This document shows, one piece after another, positions 1 through 5,606 of a stretch of 7,240 nucleotides of DNA. The notes beneath the pieces are model-generated. The model was not told where the DNA came from. It made no database searches and worked only from the letters and a program-made list of their open reading frames with translations. The position numbers were made by a program, and so were the translations under genes. The DNA comes from CAYWFP01 sp964457365 (GTDB taxonomy: Bacteria > Planctomycetota > SZUA-567): contig CAYWFP010000144.1 in assembly GCA_964457365.1 (NCBI GenBank), positions 1 to 7,240 on the forward strand. Reading direction: 5' to 3'. Every line of letters starts with the position of its first letter. The first letter of the stretch is position 1.

Positions 1-417
1 GCCGGAATCGAGTTGGCGCAGAAAACCGCCGTGGCCGGTAGCGCAGAAGACGCACCCGAGCGGGCAGCCGACGGCGCAGGAAATGCAGACGGTGCGGCGC
101 TTGTGGCGCTGCTCGCGGATGAGCACCGTCTCGACGACGTCGCCGGGGTCAACCTCGCCGGCGGGGGCGTAGGCCCACTTCTCGGTCAGCCCGTCCCGGG
201 AGATACGATGCTCGCGCGCGTGCAGCCGCCGCAGGACTCCGCGCGCGGCCAGCGTCTCGCGCAGAGACTTGCCGAGGTCGGTCATGGTGCCGAAGTCGTC
301 GACGCGGCGCCGGTGGAGCCACTGCCAGAGCTGTTTGGCGCGAAACGGCTTCTCGCCGATCTCGACAAGCAGCGCCTGCAGGTCCTCGCGGGAGAGGGAG
401 AGGTAGTGGCTGGACAT
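1..417 (-). CDS. rlmN: RlmN-type radical SAM rRNA/tRNA adenine-C2 methyltransferase, N-terminal part (runs off left edge)
   Basis: The first 139 residues are present, in frame to base 1; the C-terminal two thirds lie outside the window. RlmN family enzymes methylate C2 of A2503 in 23S rRNA and A37 of some tRNAs in the cytoplasm, using SAM and a [4Fe-4S] cluster. Residues 6-50 match the family's N-terminal helical domain (IGEKPFRAKQLWQWLH). Residues 93-100 read DVVETVLI. The cluster motif is C118-PLG-C122-VF-C125, followed by ATGHGGF. Cys111, seven residues before the first cluster Cys, sits where the family keeps an accessory Cys (E. coli C118). The segment CISCAVGC has Cys-Ala where most members have Ser/Thr-Gln. 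The ATG at 417 begins 2 bases after the stop of the upstream gene with only a weak Shine-Dalgarno, so translation is probably coupled. The fold is certain; the exact substrate is a family-level inference. Confidence 0.93.
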   Translation of the reverse strand, partial: MSSHYLSLSREDLQALLVEIGEKPFRAKQLWQWLHRRRVDDFGTMTDLGKSLRETLAARGVLRRLHAREHRISRDGLTEKWAYAPAGEVDPGDVVETVLIREQRHKRRTVCISCAVGCPLGCVFCATGHGGFLRQLDSG

Positions 418-419
418 GC

Positions 420-878
420 TCAGGCCTGCGACTCGAAGCCGATCTTGTTCTCGAGAAGCATGGCCACGCCGCCCCCGGCGATCATCGTCTCGAGCGCCGA
501 CAGGTCCGGGACGACGGCGTCGGCGAGGAAGCGGACCACCCAGTTGTCGGTCAGCTCCGTCACGGCCACGATCACCGCGCCCGCGTGGTAGGCGTTCCAC
601 ATCTCGATGGCCGTGCCCATGCTGGCCTCGGGCAGGAAGGCGATGAGCACGTCGCACTGCCCGGCGCGGTCCATCAGGTCGAAGAAGACGTCGCGCCCCT
701 GGTCCTCGTCGTAGATCAGGCTTTCGGGGTGATGCCGGAACGGATCAAAGACGATAGCCGCAGGCAGATGCTCCTGCAGCATCCGCGTGATCTTCTCGCG
801 GTAGCCCTGCTTGTGCATCGCCTGGCGGAGCGAGCCCTGCATAATTCCGGCCAGAAAGACGTGCAATGTGTCATTCAT
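420..878 (-). CDS. Nucleoside 2-deoxyribosyltransferase-like protein
   Basis: A 152-residue protein resembling the nucleoside 2-deoxyribosyltransferase / DNPH1 superfamily, which cleaves or transfers N-glycosidic bonds of (deoxy)nucleosides or nucleotides. Residues 7-11 (VFLAG) form the first strand and nucleotide-binding loop. Residues 44-51 read FDPFRHHP, 61-67 GRDVFFD, and 75-82 CDVLIAFL. The segment PEASMGTAIEMW (83-94) holds the candidate catalytic Glu92; Asp76 is a second candidate acidic residue. There is no signal peptide or membrane segment, so it is cytoplasmic. The ATG at 878 was chosen over an in-frame TTG at 908 because VFLAG then lies near the N terminus as in the family; neither start has a clear Shine-Dalgarno. 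It ends 2 bases before rlmN and is likely co-transcribed with it. The substrate is unknown; a salvage, house-cleaning or nucleotide-signal role is possible. Confidence 0.8.
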   Translation of the reverse strand: MNDTLHVFLAGIMQGSLRQAMHKQGYREKITRMLQEHLPAAIVFDPFRHHPESLIYDEDQGRDVFFDLMDRAGQCDVLIAFLPEASMGTAIEMWNAYHAGAVIVAVTELTDNWVVRFLADAVVPDLSALETMIAGGGVAMLLENKIGFESQA

Positions 879-951
879 AGCGCGAAGCCGTATGTAACAT
901 TCTCTCAATCAACAGGTTGCGTTCATGCCGCCACGCCAGGTCCACACGCAT

Positions 952-979
952 AGGATACCCGATCCGCGGCAAGATGCAA
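952..979 (-). promoter_or_regulatory. Weak candidate promoter for the deoxyribosyltransferase-rlmN pair
   Basis: On the minus strand TTGCAT (plus 974-979) is separated by 16 bases from TATCCT (plus 952-957). The -10 matches the consensus at 4 of 6 positions and the -35 at only 3 of 6. Transcription would start near 945 and give a leader of about 65 bases. It is the best candidate in the divergent region for this strand, but weak. Confidence 0.25.
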
Positions 980-1033
980 GCATGTTCTGCCGTTACGGAA
1001 AAATATGTCGCCGGCGAAATCGCCAGAAGCGTA

Positions 1034-1061
1034 TTGACAAGCGGCGGATTTCCCTTATGGT
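1034..1061 (+). promoter_or_regulatory. Promoter of the rplM-rpsI operon
   Basis: A perfect -35 TTGACA (1034-1039) is followed after 16 bases by TATGGT (1056-1061), matching TATAAT at 4 of 6 positions. The expected start is near 1068, giving a 5' leader of about 57 bases. Its position just upstream of the ribosomal-protein operon, in the least GC-rich part of the window, supports it. Confidence 0.6.
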
Positions 1062-1083
1062 TGTAACTTTCTCCCCGGTCGCT

Positions 1084-1095
1084 CCGGCGCGCCGG
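1084..1095. repeat. Perfect 12-base palindrome in the rplM leader
   Basis: CCGGCGCGCCGG is self-complementary. In RNA the alternative pairing CCCGG (1074-1078) with CCGGG (1092-1096) is also possible. It lies between the predicted transcription start and the rplM Shine-Dalgarno. It could be a structured leader, but GC-rich palindromes arise easily in this base composition. Confidence 0.35.
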
Positions 1096-1124
1096 GATCG
1101 TTATTTGCGCAACGGAAGAACCCG

Positions 1125-1568
1125 ATGAAAACGACACTGGAAAAAGAACAGACCGTGCAGCGCGACTGGTATATCGTCGATGCCAGCGAGCAGCTCGTGG
1201 GGCGTCTGGCCACCCGCATTGCCACCATCCTGATGGGTAAGCACAAGCCCACCTACACCCCGCACCTCGACTGCGGCGACTTCGTCGTCGTCACCCACTG
1301 CGAGAAGGTGGCTTTCACCGGTAAGAAATGGCGGCAGAAGGTCTACCGGCGCCATACCGGCCACATCGGCGGCCTGGTCACCGAGTCGGCGTTCTCGATG
1401 CGCGAGCATCATCCCGACCGCGTGCTGCAGAAAGCGGTGCAGCGGATGCTGCCGAAGACCAAGCTCGGCCGCAAGATGTTCAAGAAGCTCAAGATCTACA
1501 GCGGCAGCGAACACCCGCACGCGGCGCAGGAGCCGAAGCCGCTCGAGATCGACGCGAGGAGGAAGTAG
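1125..1568 (+). CDS. rplM: 50S ribosomal protein L13
   Basis: A 147-residue L13, close to the usual length of about 142 plus a short N-terminal extension. L13 is an early-assembling protein of the large subunit that binds 23S rRNA. Family hallmarks are WYIVDA near residue 15, LVGRLAT, the basic GKHKPTYTPH segment, KLGRKM, and YSGSEHPHAAQ at 125-135. The ATG is preceded by GGAAGA (1114-1119), a reasonable ribosome binding site. It is the first gene of the operon; its stop is one base before the rpsI start, the near-universal L13-S9 arrangement. Nothing is truncated or odd. Confidence 0.98.
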   Translation: MKTTLEKEQTVQRDWYIVDASEQLVGRLATRIATILMGKHKPTYTPHLDCGDFVVVTHCEKVAFTGKKWRQKVYRRHTGHIGGLVTESAFSMREHHPDRVLQKAVQRMLPKTKLGRKMFKKLKIYSGSEHPHAAQEPKPLEIDARRK

Positions 1569-1569
1569 C

Positions 1570-1968
1570 GTGGCGGACAAGAACGGATACGAATGGGGCA
1601 CCGGACGCCGCAAGACCGCCGTGGCGCGCGTGCGCCTCAAGCGCGGCAACGGCCAGATCACGGTCAACGGGCGCAAGTTCGACGAGTATTTCACCACCCC
1701 GCGGCAGCGCGCGATGGTGACGGGGCCGCTGAAGCATATCGGCCTCGAGACGCAGTACGACGTCTTCGTCAACCTCCGCGGCGGCGGGGCGACGGGGCAG
1801 GCCGGCGCGGTAATGATGGGCCTGGGGCGCGCGCTGATCAAGGCCGAGCCCGAGCAGGCGACGAAGCTGCGCGACCAGGGCTTTCTCAGCCGCGACAGCC
1901 GCATGGTCGAGCGCAAGAAGCCCGGCAAGCCCGGCGCGCGCAAAAGCTTTCAGTTCTCGAAGCGCTAG
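1570..1968 (+). CDS. rpsI: 30S ribosomal protein S9
   Basis: A 132-residue S9 of normal length. S9 sits in the head of the small subunit and its C-terminal tail reaches the P-site tRNA. Visible hallmarks are GTGRRKTAVARV (10-21), the turn LRGGGATGQAGA (69-80), a strongly basic tail, and the C-terminal SFQFSKR. The start is GTG at 1570. It is fixed by a strong GGAGG (1558-1562) seven bases upstream, inside the end of rplM, and by the match of the N terminus to the family. It is followed by an intrinsic terminator, so the operon appears to hold just these two genes. Confidence 0.98.
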   Translation: MADKNGYEWGTGRRKTAVARVRLKRGNGQITVNGRKFDEYFTTPRQRAMVTGPLKHIGLETQYDVFVNLRGGGATGQAGAVMMGLGRALIKAEPEQATKLRDQGFLSRDSRMVERKKPGKPGARKSFQFSKR

Positions 1969-1994
1969 GACCGGCATTCTTGCGATACCCGAAG

Positions 1995-2021
1995 CCGCCG
2001 GCCCAGCGCCGGCGGTTTTTT
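1995..2021 (+). terminator. Rho-independent terminator of the rplM-rpsI operon
   Basis: A perfect 8-bp GC stem, CCGCCGGC (1995-2002) with GCCGGCGG (2008-2015), encloses a 5-base loop and is followed directly by six T (2016-2021). It begins 27 bases after the rpsI stop. Confidence 0.93.
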
Positions 2022-2022
2022 A

Positions 2023-2035
2023 TGCCGAGTCGGCA
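2023..2035. repeat. Short inverted repeat after the terminator
   Basis: TGCCGA and TCGGCA flank a single central G, making a perfect 13-base odd-centred palindrome immediately downstream of the terminator T-run. The spacer is too short for a good RNA hairpin, so if functional it would more likely be a protein-binding site on DNA. Confidence 0.4.
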
Positions 2036-2057
2036 CGGGCAAACGGCCGATCGCTTC

Positions 2058-2078
2058 GCCATCGACTTGGTCGATGGC
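2058..2078. repeat. Perfect 9-bp inverted repeat in the argJ leader
   Basis: GCCATCGAC (2058-2066) and GTCGATGGC (2070-2078) are exact reverse complements separated by TTG. It lies 49 bases before the argJ start with no T-run after it, so it is not an intrinsic terminator. It could be a dyad operator for arginine or other control, or an RNA hairpin in the leader. It does not resemble the classical ArgR box. No convincing -35/-10 pair is visible between 2022 and 2126. Confidence 0.5.
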
Positions 2079-2126
2079 AGCGCGAAAATACCTGCTCGGA
2101 CATTCCGCTGGCGATAGGGGCAAGCC

Positions 2127-3326
2127 ATGCCAATGATCCAGTTGCACGACATTCCCGGTTTTGCCCTTGGCGCGCTCGCGGCGGGGATCAAGGCCTCGGG
2201 CAAGACCGACTTGGCGCTGATTCTGGCCGAGAAGGCCGTCGCCGCCGCGGGCGTCTTCACCCGCAACCGCATTACCGCCGCACCGGTCAAGTTGTCCCGC
2301 CAGCGGCTGGGGCGTTCCGGCCGCCGGGCGCGCGCGGTGCTGGTCAACTCCGGCAACGCCAACGCCTGCACGGGCGCGGAGGGCATGAAGAACGCTCGCG
2401 CGACCACCGGCGGGCTGGCCGAAGCGGTGCGCGCCAAGGCGGCGGAGATCCTGGTCTGCTCGACCGGGGTGATCGGGGTGCAGCTGCCGGTGGAGACGAT
2501 GAACGCCGGTATCGCGCGTCTCGGAGCGGGGGAGGGCCGGGTCGACGGCGCGGGCTTTGCCGCAGCGATCATGACCACCGATACCGTACCCAAATGCGCG
2601 GGCCTCGAACTGGACGGGCTCGAGGGCGCGAGGCTGGCCGGCGTCTGCAAGGGCGCGGGCATGATCGCGCCGAACATGGCGACGATGCTGGCGTTCCTGC
2701 TGACCGACGCGGACGTGGCGCCGAAGGTGTTGCAGACGGCCTTGCAGGAAGCGGTGCGCGATACGTTCAACTGCGTCACCGTCGACGGCGACACCTCCAC
2801 CAACGATGCGACGCTGCTGTTGGCGAGCGGCAAGACCGGACCGGCCATCGACACCGTCGGCGGCGCCGCGTACGACCGCTTCCTCGCCGGGCTCAACGCC
2901 GTCTGCCTGGACCTGGCCGAACAGCTCGCCCGCGACGGGGAAGGCGCGACCAAGCTCGTCCGGGTTCGCCTCGCCGGCGCGCGCTCCCGAAGCGATGCGG
3001 AGAAGGCCGCGCGCACCGTGGCCGAGAGCCCGCTGGTCAAGACCGCGCTCTTCGGGGGCGATCCGAACTGGGGGCGGATCCTGATGGCGGTGGGGCGTTC
3101 GGGCGCGCAGGTGCGGGAGGAATGCCTGGACGTGCGCCTCTGCGGCACGCCGCTCTTCGCGCGCGGCGCGCCGGCAATCTTCGATGCGGGGAAGCTCTCG
3201 GCGGCGATGCGGGCGAAGGAGGTGAATCTCGATATCGACCTCGGCCTCGGCGAGGCGCGCTGCGCCATGCTGACCTGCGACTACTCGTACGATTACATCC
3301 GCATCAACGCGGAGTATCATACCTGA
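2127..3326 (+). CDS. argJ: Glutamate N-acetyltransferase / ornithine acetyltransferase (ArgJ)
   Basis: A 399-residue protein of normal ArgJ length. ArgJ transfers the acetyl group from N-acetylornithine to glutamate, releasing ornithine and recycling the acetyl group in the cyclic arginine pathway; some members also use acetyl-CoA. It is made as a precursor that cleaves itself. The motif MATML places the cleavage and nucleophile at Ala185-Thr186. Other signatures are VNSGNANA (73-80), the oxyanion-hole segment STGVIG (112-117), TTDTVPK (150-156), KGAGMIAPN (175-183), TFNCVTVDGDTSTND (213-227), GGDPNWGRI and the C-terminal YIRINAEYHT. The ATG at 2127 follows AGGGG (2116-2120). It lies behind the rpsI terminator, so it probably has its own promoter or depends on read-through. 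No argC is next to it in the window. Whether it is mono- or bifunctional cannot be read from the sequence. Confidence 0.97.
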   Translation: MPMIQLHDIPGFALGALAAGIKASGKTDLALILAEKAVAAAGVFTRNRITAAPVKLSRQRLGRSGRRARAVLVNSGNANACTGAEGMKNARATTGGLAEAVRAKAAEILVCSTGVIGVQLPVETMNAGIARLGAGEGRVDGAGFAAAIMTTDTVPKCAGLELDGLEGARLAGVCKGAGMIAPNMATMLAFLLTDADVAPKVLQTALQEAVRDTFNCVTVDGDTSTNDATLLLASGKTGPAIDTVGGAAYDRFLAGLNAVCLDLAEQLARDGEGATKLVRVRLAGARSRSDAEKAARTVAESPLVKTALFGGDPNWGRILMAVGRSGAQVREECLDVRLCGTPLFARGAPAIFDAGKLSAAMRAKEVNLDIDLGLGEARCAMLTCDYSYDYIRINAEYHT

Positions 3327-3329
3327 GCG

Positions 3330-4085
3330 CTATTCCACGATCTGGAGCTGGATTACCAGCGAGCTTCCCGGGAAGTGGATGTTGTAGCGCCCCGGCCGCA
3401 GGCGCTTGATCTGGTAGCGGCCGAAGGCGTTGGCGCGGCCGCCGGCGACCTTGCGGTGAGTCTGGCTGTCGGTGACGATAACCTCCTGCTGCACCTGCGG
3501 GCTGCTGGCGGCGGTGATCTCGAGCATCACCTCGACGGCATTGCGCGACGCGGGCGCGATCGCGACCCCGGCGGTCAAGGCGCCGCCGGAGACGGCGGTG
3601 CGGAAGGCGTTGCCCTCCTCGAGGACGTAGCGCAGCGTCGCCAGCTCATCCTCGTCCTCGGGGCGTTTCATGGCGTGGACCAGCAGGCGGACGTCGCGCT
3701 CGCCCTTGACGCTGTCGGGGAGCTCCGGCCAGTGGCCGCCGGCCATGCTCGCGGCCGCGCGCAGGCTCTCGACCACGCGCGCCAGGCAGCGCGGGCACTC
3801 GTTGATATGCGCCTCGATGACCCGCAACTCTCCGGGCGGCAGCAGGTTGTCCGCCAGCTTGAGCAGCGCTTCGTCGCCGAGGCACTGCGGTCCGGTCGCC
3901 TCGGCCGGCGGGGAGGGCTGGCGGAGGATATCGCCGGCGACGGTCCGCGACAGGTCGCGCAGGCGCTCGAGCATGGCCTGCACGACCGGGTTCGCCGTCA
4001 GTTCCTCCTCAATGCGTTGGCGCTCCTCCGGGGCGACCTCGCCGTCGAGCAGGCGCGAAAGCTGTTCGATGGTCACGCGGGGCAT
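3330..4085 (-). CDS. Putative zinc-finger anti-sigma factor with C-terminal beta domain
   Basis: A 251-residue protein encoded directly after the sigma gene; its ATG shares one base with the sigma stop (TGATG), a sign of translational coupling. Residues 5-50 (LLDGEVAPEERQRIEEEL onward) look like an anti-sigma helical module that has lost its Cys/His ligands. Residues 68-105 form a second module with a full ligand set: Cys68, then His93-x3-Cys97-x2-Cys100 (HINECPRC), the ZAS signature of proteins that hold ECF sigma factors inactive. From about 182 on, strand-rich sequence ending FGRYQIKRLRPGRYNIHF resembles a carboxypeptidase-regulatory-like beta-sandwich. No stretch is long and hydrophobic enough for a membrane helix, so it is predicted soluble, unlike many anti-sigmas. 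An in-frame upward extension to 4382 is rejected because it lies inside the sigma gene. The role as regulator of the adjacent sigma factor is inferred from motif plus operon. Confidence 0.75.
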   Translation of the reverse strand: MPRVTIEQLSRLLDGEVAPEERQRIEEELTANPVVQAMLERLRDLSRTVAGDILRQPSPPAEATGPQCLGDEALLKLADNLLPPGELRVIEAHINECPRCLARVVESLRAAASMAGGHWPELPDSVKGERDVRLLVHAMKRPEDEDELATLRYVLEEGNAFRTAVSGGALTAGVAIAPASRNAVEVMLEITAASSPQVQQEVIVTDSQTHRKVAGGRANAFGRYQIKRLRPGRYNIHFPGSSLVIQLQIVE

Positions 4086-4987
4086 CAGCCGTTTCCTCCG
4101 TTCTGCTGGCGGCGTTGCAGCAGGATCTCCGCGGCCTTGGCGCGGCAGCGGCTGATCCGGCTGGCCAGGGTGCCTTCCTTCAGGTTCAGCAGCGCCGCGA
4201 GGTCCTTGTACGGTACGGTGGCCAGCCCGGCATGGCCGGCCAGGTCCGCGACGAGGCGTTCGTACTCCTCGCGCCGTCGCCGGAGACGCGCGAGCGTCTT
4301 CTCGTAGCGCGGATCGTCCGGCGCGGCCCCGGCCTCGCGCTCCAGCGCCTGCATCTGTTTCTGGTAATGCGTGTTCCACCAATGGACCACGGCGAGCTTG
4401 TCGTAACGGTCCTGTACCTGCGACTCGGTCGCGCGCAGGCGTTCCTCCAGTGCGGCCACTTCGCGGGCGACGTCGACGACGGTGCGTCCGCTCGTCTCGG
4501 CGATCCAGCGGTACTCCGCGGGCGTGAGCGAGAAGGCGTTGCAGAGCAACAGCTTGAAGAGCACGCGGCAGCCGTTCTCCATGTCATTCAGCAGCGTCGG
4601 GGGTTCGGTGTCGACTTCGGCGGGCGCGGTGGCGGCGGCATCGGGCCGGAGTTCCAGCAGGCCCGGCTCCTGCGGGCGTGCGCGAAGGTAGTCCAGAAAG
4701 AGCCGGCGCAGGACGATGGCGAACCAGGTGGAGAAGCGCGCGCCGCGCTGCGCGTCGTACTTGGCCAGGATGTCGCGCTCGCGGATCTTGTCGACCGCGT
4801 AGAGCAGGAAGTCAGACAACACCTCCTCGGGCGTGCCGAAGAGGCGATGCGGCAGCCAGTAGATGCCCTGCATATGGCGCTGCAGCAGCTCGCGCTCGGC
4901 CGCGTCGATGCCTTGCGCGCAGCGTGCGGCCAGCTCCTCGTTGGAGAGATCGGAAAATTCCGGGTTGGGCGACGGCACCGTGGACAT
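4085..4987 (-). CDS. ECF-like sigma-70 family RNA polymerase sigma factor with large insertion
   Basis: A 300-residue protein, against about 170-200 for usual ECF sigma factors. Residues 13-104 form region 2, which binds core polymerase and melts the -10; FSTWFAIVLRRLFLDYLRA (85-103) is its clearest stretch. Residues 258-292 are the helix-turn-helix of region 4.2, which reads the -35 (VPYKDLAALLNLKEGTLASR then ISRCRAK). Residues 154-166 (LTPAEYRWIAETS) resemble the start of region 4.1. Between it and the helix-turn-helix lies about 90 residues of highly charged, heptad-like sequence (roughly 170-250), probably coiled coil. The ATG at 4987 is chosen because the protein then starts shortly before region 2; GGGGA stands 10 bases upstream. 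A longer frame to 5185 would cover the divergent gene's start and is rejected. It is co-transcribed with the anti-sigma downstream. Target promoters are unknown. Confidence 0.85.
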   Translation of the reverse strand: MSTVPSPNPEFSDLSNEELAARCAQGIDAAERELLQRHMQGIYWLPHRLFGTPEEVLSDFLLYAVDKIRERDILAKYDAQRGARFSTWFAIVLRRLFLDYLRARPQEPGLLELRPDAAATAPAEVDTEPPTLLNDMENGCRVLFKLLLCNAFSLTPAEYRWIAETSGRTVVDVAREVAALEERLRATESQVQDRYDKLAVVHWWNTHYQKQMQALEREAGAAPDDPRYEKTLARLRRRREEYERLVADLAGHAGLATVPYKDLAALLNLKEGTLASRISRCRAKAAEILLQRRQQNGGNG

Positions 4988-4993
4988 GGTGAT

Positions 4994-5022
4994 ATCATCC
5001 CCGGCGGCGGTCCGGCGGTCAA
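4994..5022 (-). promoter_or_regulatory. Weak candidate promoter of the sigma/anti-sigma operon
   Basis: On the minus strand TTGACC (plus 5017-5022, 5 of 6 matches) stands 17 bases before GATGAT (plus 4994-4999, 4 of 6). Transcription would begin at about 4987, the A of the start codon, implying a leaderless message. No ECF-type GGAAC-like -35 was seen, so autoregulation by the encoded sigma is not visible. Confidence 0.25.
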
Positions 5023-5040
5023 GTCCGCGAATCTCCCGCC

Positions 5041-5068
5041 TTGACAAAGAAGCGCCCGCGGCTAGAGT
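5041..5068 (+). promoter_or_regulatory. Promoter of the CAP-domain lipoprotein gene
   Basis: A perfect TTGACA (5041-5046) is followed after 16 bases by TAGAGT (5063-5068), 4 of 6 matches to TATAAT. The expected start is near 5074, leaving a leader of about 20 bases before the ATG at 5094. It lies in the 106-base divergent region shared with the sigma operon. Confidence 0.6.
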
Positions 5069-5093
5069 GGGTATCCTCGGTATTGGAAAAACC

Positions 5094-5606
5094 ATGCGAA
5101 GACGCACACGAACAGGCTGGATCCTCCCCGTCGCGCTGGCGTTGCTCTCGGCGGGGTGTCCGGGACCGGCAACGATTCTCCACACCGCCCGCGAAGAGCC
5201 CGGCCTGGATCAGCGGGTGCTGCGCATGGCCAACGCCCACCGGCAGTCGGCCGGCCTGCCGCCGCTGGCGCGGATGAGCGCGCTCGACCGCATCGCCGAG
5301 GGGCACACGCGCGACATGGTGCGCATGGGCCGCATCGCCCACCGCGGCAGCGACAACGGCACGCTCGAACAGCGCTTCAACCGCAGTTCGGTGCAGTGGT
5401 TCGAGATCGGCGAGAACGTCGCGCGCAACAAGGGCTTCGACGACCCGGTGGCCGAGGCGGTGCGCGGCTGGATGAATTCGCCCGACCACTGCGCCAATAT
5501 CCTCAACGGGCGCTTCACTGCCACCGGTATCGCGGTCATCACCAGCAACGAGACCGGCTACAGCTATTTCACGCAGGTTTTCATGCGCGACGTACCCGAG
5601 AAATAA
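5094..5606 (+). CDS. CAP/SCP-domain probable lipoprotein
   Basis: A 170-residue secreted protein. Residues 1-9 are basic (MRRRTRTGW), 10-18 hydrophobic, followed by SAGC with Cys22, a plausible lipobox with an uncommon Ser at -3; the mature protein would be lipid-anchored. Residues 38-165 form a bacterial CAP (cysteine-rich secretory / SCP-like) domain: LRMANAHRQSAGLPPL, HTRDMVRMGRIAHRG, IGENVA, and WMNSPDHCANIL followed by FTATGIAV. The CAP cavity residues His83, Glu107 and His132 are present. Bacterial CAP proteins are extracytoplasmic and mostly of unknown biochemical role. The ATG at 5094 gives a proper signal peptide and sits behind the promoter; only a weak GGAAA precedes it. It is divergent from the sigma/anti-sigma operon, so control by that pair is possible. 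Its stop abuts the stop of the convergent gene with no gap. Confidence 0.87.
   Translation: MRRRTRTGWILPVALALLSAGCPGPATILHTAREEPGLDQRVLRMANAHRQSAGLPPLARMSALDRIAEGHTRDMVRMGRIAHRGSDNGTLEQRFNRSSVQWFEIGENVARNKGFDDPVAEAVRGWMNSPDHCANILNGRFTATGIAVITSNETGYSYFTQVFMRDVPEK

Noticed and set aside
13..591. Plus-strand open frame opposite rlmN and the deoxyribosyltransferase gene
   Set aside because: It is antisense to two recognisable genes and its translation has no recognisable domain.
871..951. A 26-codon minus-strand frame whose stop overlaps the deoxyribosyltransferase start (ATGAATGA)
   Set aside because: The overlap looks like coupling, but there is no ribosome site. The codons (TTG, ATT, AGA, TTA, CAT, ACG) have far lower GC at third positions than the real genes here, and the best -10 directly abuts its ATG, so a transcript would start inside it.
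1009..1024. Small inverted repeat GGCGA-AA-TCGCC and overlapping CGCCGGCG just upstream of the rplM -35
   Set aside because: The arms are 5 bases and GC-rich, easily a chance event; too little to call an operator.
1886..3320. Long open frames on the minus strand opposite argJ (about 450 residues each, two frames)
   Set aside because: They lie wholly opposite an unmistakable argJ, have low-complexity Ala/Arg/Pro-rich translations with no family resemblance, and are expected in very GC-rich DNA where stop codons are rare.
3800..3900. The anti-sigma HxxxCxxC as part of a longer zinc-ribbon DNA-binding protein
   Set aside because: The Cys-x24-His-x3-Cys-x2-Cys spacing and position directly after a sigma gene fit the ZAS family better than a DNA-binding zinc ribbon.
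4086..4382. N-terminal extension of the anti-sigma frame to 350 residues
   Set aside because: The extension lies within the sigma gene in another frame and is Arg/Gly/Pro-rich. The ATG at 4085 with the TGATG overlap is the natural start.
4115..5044. Plus-strand open frame opposite the sigma gene
   Set aside because: It is antisense to a gene with clear sigma region 2 and 4 motifs; the translation shows no domain.
4988..5185. N-terminal extension of the sigma frame to 366 residues
   Set aside because: It would run through the promoter and signal peptide of the divergent CAP gene; region 2 begins shortly after the ATG at 4987.
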